From Allomyces macrogynus ATCC 38327 (lineage: Eukaryota > Blastocladiomycota > Blastocladiomycetes > Blastocladiales > Blastocladiaceae): 64,000 bases of DNA. The DNA is taken from contig GG745341.1 in the NCBI GenBank assembly GCA_000151295.1, positions 96,494 to 160,493 on the forward strand, written 5' to 3'. Below are positions 35,268 through 46,177 of this stretch, piece by piece. The notes below the pieces were generated by a model. It was not told the origin of the DNA and ran no database searches. It was given only the letters and a program-made list of their open reading frames with translations. Every line of letters begins with the position of its first letter. Position 1 is the stretch's first letter. A program made the translations under genes and the position numbers.

Positions 35268-37272
35268 TCACTCAGACGCGACATCGAGATGCAGGTTGGT
35301 TTTGAGGCACGGCTTTTGCTCCAGACACTGGACCGCGTCCCGCTGCGGACTCGATGGCGCGAGCGTCAGGTACCCGTACCTAGGCGTCGCGATATGGCCG
35401 GACACGGCCGTCAGCGAAAAATCCAATACGCCCTGCGCTTCGCTGACGCGCGACACGTACTTGATCCGGCATGAGTCCCCAATCAAATGGCCTTTTTGGA
35501 GGTCGATATCGGCGACCATATTAGAGCGGTGAATCGCATCGGCGAGAGCGTCAAAATGGTGGGACGGCATGTTTAGCAGGACACAGACGGGTCGGGCGGG
35601 CGGAATCATGCCGGCGGGCAGCGCGTCGCAAGGGTCGGTGGGTTCAAACTGTGCGTCCACGAGGTCACGGGGGGAAAATTGGTGAGCAAATAGCGGACGA
35701 GAACGAGCGAAAGGGTGTTCTGTACCTCGATCCGGGATCCGCCAATAACTAGGCCGGAAAGGCGCATCATGTCTCCGACGATACTGTAAACGGGGGGTCA
35801 CAATGTGAACAAACAGCCGCCAACCAGACCTTGAGAAAGTCGTGCAACGGACCCCGGCCGCCGCGGCAGCCAAAACGACACACGTGTCCAACCTTCGTCG
35901 AGGTGTATGTGTTGCGGCATCGGCAAGGGCACAATCGACTTGAACACGCGCAGCAGGAGACGGTCGCGCGTGGGGCCTGCGTCTCCAGAGGCAAGGCCGC
36001 GCGACAGCTTGCCGACAAACTGAATCATTTGCGAAATAAAGTTCGCCGGCGGGAGCGAGAGTGTGCCAGGAGGGACGTCATGAGCCTCGAAGGGGCGCCG
36101 CCATTGCCAATAGGCCCGACTGCGGCGGCTCCGCGAAGGCGAGCGGAATTCACGATCGTCGTTAAGGTCACGACCGTGAGTAGGCGACCAGTGGTCGCCA
36201 TCGCGATCAAGGGGGCTGCGAGAGCGACAACGGCGGCCACGGTCATCGCTCCGGTCGCGGCTGCGGGAGCGCAAATGGTGGACACGATTGCTGCTCCAGT
36301 CACGGCCGCGAATACAGTATCGGCTGCGAGCATACGAGCGGTGGTCGCGATCCCCATCGCTCTGGTAGCGGTTGCGACTCCGACTCCTGCTATGCGCTCG
36401 CGCCCCACGGCCGTCACGATGTCGACGCGAATCACGTTCACGGCTGCGACTGCGGCTCCGCATTCGAGATCGCTCGATACTGCTGTTGCGAGAGCGAGAT
36501 GGCTCCCCGCCGTCGCGGTCAGCAGCGCCGTTGCTCGCAGAATCGGACGGGGTCAGCGGCGCGTTGGCAATGTAGACGTGAGCATAGGGTGCTGCGGATG
36601 CTGAAACCGCGCGTGGCACCATCATCTCGCCCTGCGAGCGCGCGGGTGCGGGAATGTCGGTGATCGTCACGGGAGCCAGAGGAGGTGGCAGAGGCGCAGT
36701 GGGCACATGCTGGAGCATCAGCGGCGGGTGCAAAAGCGAAAGAATATTGCGGTGCCATTGCGTCGATGCGGGTACAGTTTCGGCACGCCCACCCTAGAGC
36801 TGGACCAGCTGACAGAGGTTCGACTCAACATTGAGCAAACTGCGAATCAGTGTGAGCGCTGAGCCAGAGAGCGGCAGCTGGGCATTCACGAACGTATCCA
36901 TCAGCGAGAGCCCCAATTCGGCTGTACGGGTGTGAGCACGACGGGTTCGAGGACATGCACGGCAAACAGTCGGGTCGCATCATGCGAGACTGGGACGCGC
37001 AGCGCAAACATGATCTTCATCTTCAGGTCGTCCCGAAGCATCAGCGGTTCAGCGGTCGGTTGGAACGGTGCGGAGAAGGCAGAGCACACCTGATGATCGA
37101 CCTCCTTTGCGGCAGGTACGGCTGGAACTGGGACAGTTACTGGTACTGCTGATACGACCGGGATAGCACCATCGGTCTTTTCGTGCGCATGCGATGGTAC
37201 TGAGCAAATCGCAGTGTTGACAACTTGCGATCGCCACGCCATGGAAGTAGAATTGACTTGCGGGCAGTCCAT
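35268..37272 (-). pseudogene. RSRR family copy 13, broken in the N-terminal domain
   Basis: Exon 1 from ATG 37272 (MDCPQVNSTSMAWRSQ...) keeps the NS.SMAW motif of its sub-lineage. The N-terminal domain KIMFALRVPVSHDATRLF...LEPVVLTP loses frame near 36915 and then carries an in-frame TAG (QLVQL, stop, GGRAETVPAST) near 36796. The RS domain and first RRM-like domain (FISQMIQFVGKLS...HIHLDEGWTRVSFWLPR) are intact. The introns at 35853/35783, 35726/35648 and 35461/35379 are in the phases seen in copy 14, giving MMRLSGLVIGGSRIE, FEPTDPCDALPAG...VCVLLNMPSHH and YGYLTLAPSSP. I could not find the DP.A.F tail exon. Two N-terminal lesions and the missing tail argue for a pseudogene. Confidence 0.72.
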
Positions 37273-37810
37273 TTGCAGAAAGAGCAAATGCGGTCGGGTG
37301 CTCGTGAAGTGCTCAGGTTTAGAATCCATCCAAACATCGTCAAATATTGTCAGAAACATCTTCTCAACGGGCCACAACGGGGTGTTCCGTGAACAACGCC
37401 CGCCCACCCGCCGACATCGCAGGCAATACCGCGTTGAAGTAATTTCCGTGTGCCTGCGCGGTCTCTTGTCTTGGCTGGGCTCGCCAACAATCTTGGCATT
37501 CTGGGCCTGACATGCGGATCAAAGCATGCGCCGACGGTTTGCCCAAAATGGGTGCCAACACACCGGGCTTCATTTTGCCAGAGTAATGCCGGGCACATCC
37601 AGCCATTTCCGATTGCAGTGTGGTGTTTCGATGCGGCAAGCCGATACGCTAAGGGAGATCCAAGACCACTATGCTGTTGGCTCGGTGTGTGCCGCTCAGC
37701 AGCCGGTTGCTTCCATGGCGTGACGATGTGGTGCAGAACCGCGACACTTTCCCTTGTTTGTCAGGTTGGAGAGAAAAATTTGAGTACAGCCCATCCACAA
37801 TAAGCTATAC
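37273..37810. other. intergenic
   Basis: Between the start of copy 13 and the end of copy 14; no gene recognised. Confidence 0.45.
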
Positions 37811-40408
37811 TTATTCCACTTTTTCCGATGTGGCCCAAAGCGAAGAAACAACCGACCGTGTCCACATCGCCTCGAGCTCGTTGTCGAGTCGTCCGGGATG
37901 GGCAAATACAGCTTTGGCGTCCTCCAACTTGAACACCTGCGGCACAAATCCGTCAGCAAAAGGCACGACGTGTGCGCGCGGTACGCGGCGATTCGTACCC
38001 GCAACTGCTGGCCGTCGACCCAATACTTGTCGAGGTCCTCGACGCGGCCCGTATTGTGCGACGGCACCGTCAAGATCGCGTATCTAACACGCGAGCACGA
38101 AACATGCTGTCAGTACCGTGCTTCCTGAGGCAGCCGTGCGCACGAACTTCGTACTCGATATTTGAGCCGAGAACTGTCCGCCCCATCATGTCGAGATCGC
38201 CGGTAATGTTGCGCTCGCGCATCGCCTGGACCATGATGTGGAAGGAGCCGTGATGCGGCGAGTGCAGGATCACAAATACGTCGCGCCCCGGCGGCTGCTC
38301 GTCGGGTGGGAGAGCATCATTCGGATCGGCCGGCTCAAACTACGTGCATACGAGATTGGGTCTCGTTGAATCAACATCGCGAATCCTGGAGGAGGCCCGA
38401 CTTGTTTCGATTCCGTCAGAACGTACATCGCAACGGGTACAGCCGATCACGACGCCAGATTGTCGCATCACGTCCGCAACCACTCTAACCAAGCACAATT
38501 CAAATGCGAGTCAGTTCCCCCGCTCCCCTCGCGGTGCTGAACAGAGCCATCTCAAAGCGTACTCGTCAGAGACCGACCGAGCGACCCAAAACGAGAGCTC
38601 GTTGCGCGCCTCATCGGCAAATACGTGCCGAGGTGAGCACACGTCTCGGAACGCCAAATGCAGCCGGCCAAACCAGTTGGGATGGCCCATCATGTCCTTG
38701 ACCGCGCCACCGCTCAGTTTGGCGACAACCTTGATCATGGTCTTGGCCAATTCGGACTCGGGTGGAGGTGGGGGCGCACGACGGCCGAGATCGTCGCGCC
38801 ATAAGCCTGGTGACGCGGATCGACGGCGACGACGATTGTCACGATCACGGCTTGGGGTTCGAGTCCGTGGCCGGCCTGACCGCCGGCGTGCCCGCTCGAC
38901 GCTCCGGCTGCGACTGCGACTGCGACTGCGGCTGCGGCTCCTCCTGCGCGGGTGCAGCTTGGCACCAATCCGGTCTCGCGCAGACCGGCACTGGGGTGAA
39001 CGCGATCGCGACCGACCGCGGAGCGAAGGGGGACGGCGCTGGTGCGACCGCGATCGCGACCGACTGCGACTCAAAGCAGAGCGGCGCGGGCGCGACCTTG
39101 ACCGTGATCGAGACGTCGCGCGACTGCGCGTGGACCTGCGCTGCCGCGACCGTGACCGTGACTGTGACCGCGAGCGGCTCTGGCCGCGATTACGCTCGCG
39201 GCGTGAATGGTGCCGCTGCCGCCGCACGGAGCGGGAGCGTGATCTGGACCGCGATTTCGACCGCGATTTCGACCGCGACTTGCGCACCGGCGAGCGGCTT
39301 CGATTGCGACGAGATCGGCTGCGATCCCTTGACCGCGAGCGAGCGCGGGGTCGAGATGAGGCCAAACTGAGCGACCGTTCGCGGCTGCGTTGAGAGTCGC
39401 GTGAAGGTGGGCTTGCAGGCACATTGACCGAGGCCTGGGTGGGTGCGGGTGGAGCATGGATGGGCATGGGTGAAGCCTGGACGGGTACGGGTGGAGCGTG
39501 GATGGGTACGGCCGCAAATGGCGTCGCAATAGGTGTAGACACAGTGGCCGTGGTATTGCCGAGGCTGAGGAAGGTCGGTCGGACGGGATGAGCATAGTTT
39601 CCATCATTCCCAATTGAGAACACATACGTGGCCGAGTGCAAGTCGCGGTGCCACTGCGTCGCGGCCGGCACCGACATGGGCACGCCGCCCGACACGCGCA
39701 CAATCTCGGCCATCTTACCGGTCACGCCGATCAAGCTCTTGACGAGCGTGCTGGTGGGATTCGAGAGCGGGAGGGTCGTGCGCGCCTCCATGAGCGCCTC
39801 GACGAGCGAACGCGCGGGACGCCCTTGGTCCTGGCCCATGAGCACGACTGGTTCACAAACTCGCGCCGCATAAGCTTGCGCGCCGGTGGGCTTGATTGGC
39901 GCGCGAACGGCAAAGAGGATGATCATCTGCGAGCCGAGTCCCGGCGATACGGTAAGTCGCGTCGTGTGCTCGAATCTGGTCGCGATCGTGAGTATACCTC
40001 GTCGTCTCCGGCAGCGTGACCATCACCGTGAACAGGGGTAGGGTGAGATGGAGGCACCGAGGACGGCTCCGGCACGGCAGCCCCAGGCGAGGTGGACCAG
40101 GTCAGGGAAGGAGAAGGAAAAGTGGCCGGGTACGATGCGAAATTGGCAGACGCGGAAATGGAGGGCGGGATCGCAGCAGGAGCGACACGGTGTTGATAAA
40201 AAGGCACGACCGGTGCGGAAGTGATTGGCAAGTTGCTATGGGCTTGGAACGCGGCAAGGCCGGCCTGTCCAACAGCTGTGGTGCTGGCCGTTGCGAGGTG
40301 GTTGGTACTTGGCGCCGTGCTTACTGCTGTTGTTGGCGGTCGCCATGCCATGCGCGGGAACATTGTCGCATTCGACGGCGTGACGTCGTTAGCTATCCGC
40401 GCGTCCAT
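37811..40408 (-). CDS. RSRR family copy 14, intact, longest RS domain
   Basis: Six exons (40408-39998, 39926-38578, 38484-38427, 38339-38155, 38083-37999, 37936-37811), all phases consistent, 737 residues. Exon 1: MDARIANDVTPSNATMFPRM..., sharing the FPRMAW motif with copy 11. N-terminal domain MIILFAVRAPIKP...VCEPVVLMG...VPAATQWHRDL. Pro-rich repeats (HAPPAPTQAS). An RS domain of well over 150 residues with SRSKSRSKSRSRSR blocks. First RRM-like domain MIKVVAKLSGG...HVFADEARNELSFWVAR; then ADVMRQSGVVIGCTRCD, FEPADPNDALPP...VFVILHSPHHG, YAILTVPSHNTGRVEDLD, VDGQQLR and tail VFKLEDAKAVFAHPGRL. It is the clearest representative of the six-exon structure. Function unknown; SR-like RNA binding is inferred from layout. 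Confidence 0.83.
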
Positions 40409-40519
40409 TTGCAGCGAGTTGCGGTCACTTTATGGTCGGTCAGATGTGTGGAGCGCCAGGTCGCAGCCAGGGGCAGCAGCATGACCGATGCGATACTTCA
40501 TGATTCGTGATCACAATCA

Positions 40520-40830
40520 AACACGACGGACATAGCGCAAGGAAACATTTGTTTTGCTCACACTCGTAAATCGATATGTTTTTATCACATAAACCACAAA
40601 ATGATCGAACCAACAGCGCACCCTTGCGCGGCCATGATTGTCCCTGCAAAAAACATGGCGGTCGCGTTGCGCGGGTTCTAGTGCGAGCTGAGCGCGGGAG
40701 GCCGCTGTACACCCGGAAATCAATCCAAACACGTTGCCGTCGACAGTCGACGGGTTGGCCGCGTTGGTCGTCTTCATGATCGCATAGGGACATCGCGATG
40801 CGCAGGTTGTGCTTTCGCTCACTCGCCATA
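40520..40830 (-). pseudogene. decayed 3' copy of the ZIP transporter gene
   Basis: Minus-strand sequence reads KTTNAANPSTVDG.VFGLISG, matching KSTDAANLATVYGVLFGLISG of the ZIP gene at 41777-42757. The end of the gene and its A/T-rich 3' flank also align. Stops and shifts abolish coding. Only the C-terminal part is present. Confidence 0.75.
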
Positions 40831-41065
40831 GCTGTGACGCTGTCCATGAGGATCAAAGGGCCGCCCGTCATGCTTGTTGGTCAGTGGTTGGGTGAAAAGA
40901 CAATCGAGATTGAACGGATGCAGGAGCCTCGACTTCAGTTTTGGCACTCTCACTCGTGCTCCAAGCAAGAGCCAGGCATCGAAATGAGCCAGAGCGCAAA
41001 ATCACGCTCTTTCAATTGCAAGAACATCACCCCCGAACCTTTATCACTTTGCTCAGGGCGATCTG

Positions 41066-41467
41066 TCAACGGACCGCAATGGCATGGCCTCCAGTTCGGT
41101 CACAAGCCGTGTGGTCGGCAGACGCAGCCTTGGCGCCGTCCAGTTTGAACACATGCAGAGCCATGACGTGGACCATGTTGCTTGACGACACGGTCAACAC
41201 CGCGTACCTGAAGCGCAACGCTCGTCGTTAGTCGGGGGTTTCTTCACCCTGGCCAAAGTCGTGCAGGCAAACCCGTCCGTACTGAATGGACGTGCCCGGA
41301 ACCGAGCACCCGACCATGTCGAGATCGCCCGTAAGACTTCGCGCGCGCATCGCTTGGACCAGGATGTGGAACTGGTGATTCTGCGGCGAGTGGAGAACGA
41401 TGTAGACGTCGCGCTCGGGCGGGTGCTCGTCGGACGGAAGCTCGTCGCTCGAATCGGACGGTTCAAA
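41066..41467 (-). pseudogene. RSRR family copy 15, C-terminal fragment
   Basis: Only the second RRM-like domain and tail remain: FEPSDSSDELPSDEHPP, VYIVLHSPQNHQFHILVQAM, then across an intron YAVLTVSSSN, fused without the usual last strand and intron to VFKLDGAKAASADH and a TGA at 41068-41066. Nearly parallel to copy 14, so derived from it. The RS, N-terminal and first RRM-like parts are missing. Confidence 0.75.
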
Positions 41468-41776
41468 CTACGGTCCGTGGAAGCTGGTCAAATTCGCACA
41501 TCAAAGTACCCCGCCGTGGACACCGCTGTTGGGAAAGACAGAGCTGATTCAATGTTTGGTCATGGGCGGATTCATTTGCAGCGAGTTGGCTCACTGATGT
41601 TCGGTCGGTCGGGACCTTGGACTCTGGTGTTGCATTCGCGAGCGATGTGACCCAGCGTCATGAGGGGGTCCAAGAGTCAAAGTCAAAGTCAAACCAAACC
41701 ACACATCCATTGTTTCACACACGCAAAAGATATCTATCACAAAATCCAGCAACACGATCGAACCAGCAAAACATCA
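41468..41776. other. intergenic
   Basis: About 300 bp between the copy 15 fragment and the 3' end of the ZIP gene; holds the ZIP 3' flank, homologous to that at 40.5-40.6 kb. Confidence 0.5.
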
Positions 41777-42757
41777 TTATGCGCCTGCGACCTCGAACAA
41801 GACAAGACTTGCGGCCATGATCGCCATCCCGGCAAAGACCATGACGGCCACGTCACGCGGGTTCTTGTGGTGCGACAAGGCCGTCGGAATCAACTCGGCG
41901 ACGGCAATATACGTCATAATGCCCGAAATAAGCCCAAACAGGACGCCGTAGACGGTGGCCAAGTTGGCTGCGTCGGTCGACTTCAAGATCGCGAACCCTA
42001 GCAGAGCGCCGATGGGCTCCGAGACGCCCGTGATCGTGCCCCACATGAACGCCTTCCACTTGGACCCGGTCGCGTAAAGAATCGGCACGGCGACGCAAAT
42101 GCCTTCGGGGATGTTGTGCACGGCAATGGCGACGGCGAGCGGCAGTCCGGACGCAACGCTGGAGCACATTGAAATGAACGTTGCCAGGCCTTCCGGGATA
42201 TTGTGGATCGTGAGCGCGATACCCGTGACCATGGCTGTGCGCAGTAGACTCGCGCGGTCCTCGGCCGACATGACCTGCTCGGCCGTGAGTGCCACGTCGC
42301 CCGCATCGCTATCGCGCGGCTTGTCCTTGATGGCCGCCGCCGTGCCCGCCTCCGGGTCTGGACTCGATGACGCGGGACGTGATGGCGGGCGGCCGCCCGA
42401 CGCGCCACGACGCATCAGCTTCGACTCGAGCCAATTGACGCCGGCTTCCATGCCGACCGCGAGCAGCGCGCCGGCAAAGAACATGCCGGTTGCGGCAATG
42501 TAGGCGTGCTTCTTGCCGGTTTCGCTTGGCCATGCCTCCTCGAACGAGGCCTTAGACTCCATCCAGATGTCAAGCAATGAAACGTATAACATGACGCCGC
42601 CAGCGAGCGCCATGCCCGTGGCGAGGAAACGTGGTGATTGCAGCGAGCCAAACTTGACGGATGCGGCCCCAAAGGCCGTCGACAGGCCCGCGCCAATGGC
42701 CACGGCAAACGCGAGGCCGTAGTTGGGTTCGCCGGTCGTTTCGTGTGATCCGGTCAT
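41777..42757 (-). CDS. ZIP-family metal (zinc/iron) transporter, ZupT/GufA-like
   Basis: Single exon of 326 residues. A ZIP permease moving Zn2+ or related divalent metals into the cytoplasm from outside or from an organelle. About eight hydrophobic segments are visible. The two diagnostic HNIPEG motifs are at residues 185-190 and 214-219, in the paired metal-binding helices; a Pro/Asp/Lys-rich loop at about 115-165 separates the third and fourth segments. The start is the first in-frame ATG; the frame runs further upstream only to a GTG. It is the only unrelated gene inside the RSRR array, and a damaged partial copy lies 1 kb away, so it was carried along in a local duplication. Confidence 0.92.
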   Translation of the reverse strand: MTGSHETTGEPNYGLAFAVAIGAGLSTAFGAASVKFGSLQSPRFLATGMALAGGVMLYVSLLDIWMESKASFEEAWPSETGKKHAYIAATGMFFAGALLAVGMEAGVNWLESKLMRRGASGGRPPSRPASSSPDPEAGTAAAIKDKPRDSDAGDVALTAEQVMSAEDRASLLRTAMVTGIALTIHNIPEGLATFISMCSSVASGLPLAVAIAVHNIPEGICVAVPILYATGSKWKAFMWGTITGVSEPIGALLGFAILKSTDAANLATVYGVLFGLISGIMTYIAVAELIPTALSHHKNPRDVAVMVFAGMAIMAASLVLFEVAGA

Positions 42758-43918
42758 GGTGCACGGGCGTGAGTTGGGACTTGCGGTCGAACGGCGGGCC
42801 AGAAATGACCGAGGTAAGCGTTGAGAGCAGGCGTTGCTGGGTCTGTCCCCTGAGATCCATGGCGTCGCGCGAGTATATATGGACACCGACGAGCAGGCCG
42901 CGCCGAAATGATGGTTATCTTGATCGGAACCGCTGGATGCTGGTGCTGCTGGACGCCGCCGCTGGTGCACGAGTCAGAAGCGGTCGGCGCCGAGGACGTC
43001 GAGCCGTCGGTTGCTGTTGTTGAGGTGGAGCACGTTACCGCGTCTTGTCGGGCAGAAAAGACAGCAAGAGAGCAGAGCAAATTATGCTCCGCACAGGCAT
43101 TCTCTATCCACGGTTCATCCACGCGCCCCTCGGAACAACAGAGAGGCGCTGCGCTTTGGAATGAAACGAAAAGTGGCGTGCACTTTCGAGTTCAGCCGCA
43201 GCAGCTGGCTGCCACCCGCATGCAAGCTGCGCCCAGACTTTGCGCATTCTTTCGAGCCCCTTTTGAAAAACGGCGATTTCAGCCCAGTTCTTTTGTGTCC
43301 AAGTTGGTTCCAGAAAAAGGATGCACGTCACATTCTCCAGGAGAGGGTCGTGCTCCAACTGCCCATGCAGCGTGCAGGGGCGGGTTTGAAGGCCAAGCAG
43401 CGCCAAGCAGCATCGCCACGGCAGGGCACGAAGACACCAGCCGCAACGCCCGCCGCCATGGATATCTGATCCAGCGCTGATCCGGCTCGACGGCAGGCGC
43501 GCGCATCCTTGCATACAATTTGGCATGGGAGCCGGGACATGGTCGAGGGCTCGATGGGATGTGTGTGCGGTAGGGAGTATGGGCGATGTCCACGTGGTCA
43601 CTGTGTCGCGGTTGTCGCCACGGCCGTACTGTTGCCGGCCGGTGGACAAGAAAGCTGCCTTGGACCGGAACGTGCGACAAGGGTCAGGAGATTCATGTCC
43701 CGCGCGCCGCGTGCACTCGGTCATTTGCTCGCGCTCCCGCTACCGCTCAAAGCCTGCTCACTCTGACTCAAGGGTACTCGCTTTCCACCACAAGTTTGGA
43801 TGATGCTAAAACAGGTTTTTCGACATGCTCTGAAAAACTAGAGAATAAGCAGCCTGAGGCAAGGCGAGGAACCGAACACGAGTTTAAACCATGTTGAGCA
43901 TAATTCGAAACTCGTCCA
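42758..43918. other. intergenic, 1.2 kb
   Basis: Upstream of the ZIP gene and downstream of copy 16. No gene or family fragment supported. Confidence 0.45.
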
Positions 43919-45986
43919 TTACGACGCGGCATTCTCCAGCGCGTTGGCAGCGGCAAGAATCTCCTTCACAATAATATCGCCGGCCGCAAACTTCTCCACC
44001 GGGATGTCGACCCGACAAACCTATCAAACACCAAGCAGCTCGTGGGTGAGAACCTGGGGCTGGGGGGGGGGGGGGGGGGGTGGTCACGGTGGAAGTGGAG
44101 GTGGAAGTGGAGAGTGGCAATACCAACACGCAGCACCTTCCCCTGGAACAGCACGCCGTCCAGGTCCTCGCCCGACATGAATCTCGAATGAATGACGGTC
44201 ACGAAGCCGGAAATATGACGATGCGGCCGTGCGGATGCGTGAGAAACCATTCAGGAAGCGAACACAAACCGGTCATTCCACACACCTCGAAGGCCGACCT
44301 CGCTCGTACATACTGCACAAGTCGAGCATGACGTGAATGCGGCGCATGCTCACCTCCTTCATCAGCTTGTAGATCGTGCTGGCGCTGGGCGCGTTATACA
44401 GGACGTGGACTTGCCGTGGTGGGGGCGTATTGGTGGGCATCCATTGAGAATCGGCAAGCTCAAACTGCAAGCCCACCGAGAAAGAACACACACACGAAAT
44501 CACTTCAGTTTTCTCTCGAGTTCATGGCGAAACAACCACGCCGAGAGCCCGTACCTTGCACAAGACGTGCCCAATGACCTGGTGCGACTCGGCGAGGGCG
44601 TCGCGAATCGTCTGCGGATGCTTTGGGATCCAAAACCGCATCCTTGCCTGCTTGCCGTCGAACTCAACGCACCGCGGCTTCACCGTGACCACAAACCGCT
44701 GCTGCCACCAGGCCTCGTCAGCGTGAAGGGTCCATTCTTGGGGCCCGATGAGATGCGCCATAGACTCGACATGCTTGGCAACCACGACCGGCTCGTGAGC
44801 CAGAATGGGTTGGGGATGTCCTTGTTGAGGCTGGGCTTGGCGCTGGAATGCAGCCGTGACGGTATCGGGGGCTGGGGTCGTGCACGCGGACGCGATTGCG
44901 ATGGTGGTGGGAGTCATGGGCGGTGCCGCGAACGCAAACGCGAACGTGAACGCGACCGACACCAATCTGTACCCGAGAACGCGACTTGCGGCTTAGTTCA
45001 GGGCTCCGCGAGCATTGTCGCGAGCGCGATCTTGAACTACGCTGCAAAGAATGGCGCGCAAGCTCGAATGCTGGGTCTCCTGGTGCCAATGGCGTGTGTT
45101 GCGCTGAGAGTTGGAGCGTGTCCTGAAGCGAGACGTTGCGCTCGAGCGCACACTCGAACGAGAGCTCGAGCGTGTGCGAGAAAGAGAGCTCGAACGCGAT
45201 CGGAATCGAGCTTGCGCATGTCCAAGAAAGTGAGGTCGAGGGTGCGCGAGTACGTGAGCTAGAGCGTGGACGCAAATGCGCGCGCCAATGCAAATGATTG
45301 TTCGAGGTCGCGCGACCGTCCACTGCGTCGCGCACGGAATCGGTTGCTGTTTGGTAGTGATGCGCTGAATCAACGGCAGTTGGTTCCTGAACTGGAGGAC
45401 TTGGAAAAAGAGGTCGTCCGCGCTGAAAACAAACCAAAACTGGTGTTTAACTTCGGACAACGGGCCGCCAGAGTTGGAGGGAAACGATGATGGCGTACCC
45501 GCGGTAGAACCATGCCGTTTCAGGCAAACTGGCACAGCGAGCGCCCCAGATGCAGGGGCGAGGTCTCGCAGCTGGAGCGGGATGGCGCCAAGAGTATGGA
45601 TCAGAGCGAAAGCCGGTGGTGAAAGTGTCGCGGCAACGAGGGAAGCGTTGCTGAGCGGCAACAGTCCCGTGGCAAAGTGGAGAAGCATTGGAGAGAACAC
45701 TTGAATTGACTTGACGGAGAATGGTGCTGTTGCCGGCGTAAATCGGACGCCAATGGCAATTGACAACTGCAATGCCGTGCAACAACAATGTCAGGCCTGG
45801 TCTTCATGGACTGAGTTCGCACAGACGGAGGCGAGGCATAAACCACGAGCCAATATTTACATGATGTGAAGCGGTGCAGACGGCTGGGACATCATGATGA
45901 AGATGAGCGGTCGAGTCACGGCCAACGGCCCGTTGGAGCGGCGGGCCTTCACCAGGCGACGTGCAGGTGCCAGTACTTGCCGCCAT
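43919..45986 (-). pseudogene. RSRR family copy 16, probably broken (RS frame shifts, lost acceptor)
   Basis: Possible exon 1 from ATG 45986 (MAASTGTCTSPG). N-terminal domain LSIAIGVRFTPATAP...LSPPAFALIHTLGAIPL. The RS region is spread over two reading frames (FRSRSSSLSRTRSSSRSS, then SRSPELSRKSRSR), and the first RRM-like domain (CVEFDGKQARMRFWIPKHP) is in a third. The following exons read FELADSQWMPTN...VHVLYNAPSAS, then FVTVIHSRFMSGEDLDG...GKVLR, but no AG acceptor exists before FVTVIHS. The tail VCRVDIPVEKFAAGD (44020-43919) has a good acceptor. A 19-G run lies in the last intron. Damage in splicing and frame favours a pseudogene. Confidence 0.62.
44062..44080 (+). repeat. G homopolymer, 19 nt
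   Basis: Uninterrupted run of G, in the last intron of copy 16. Length is likely approximate because such runs assemble poorly. Confidence 0.9.
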
Positions 45987-46177
45987 ATCGGCAGAAGTTG
46001 CTACTGCTGTCTTCGTATTGTCGGCCGTGGGCGGTAAAGACTGCACCGCCGCTCCCGCTCCAGCACCTGCAGAAAATTATCCGCCCGCACCTCGAGAACG
46101 GCTATGGCCCAGGAATAGCCTTGTCTGTCCGTCCAGCACCCGTCGACTCGACGAGCGAGCAACTTCATTCACCAGAA

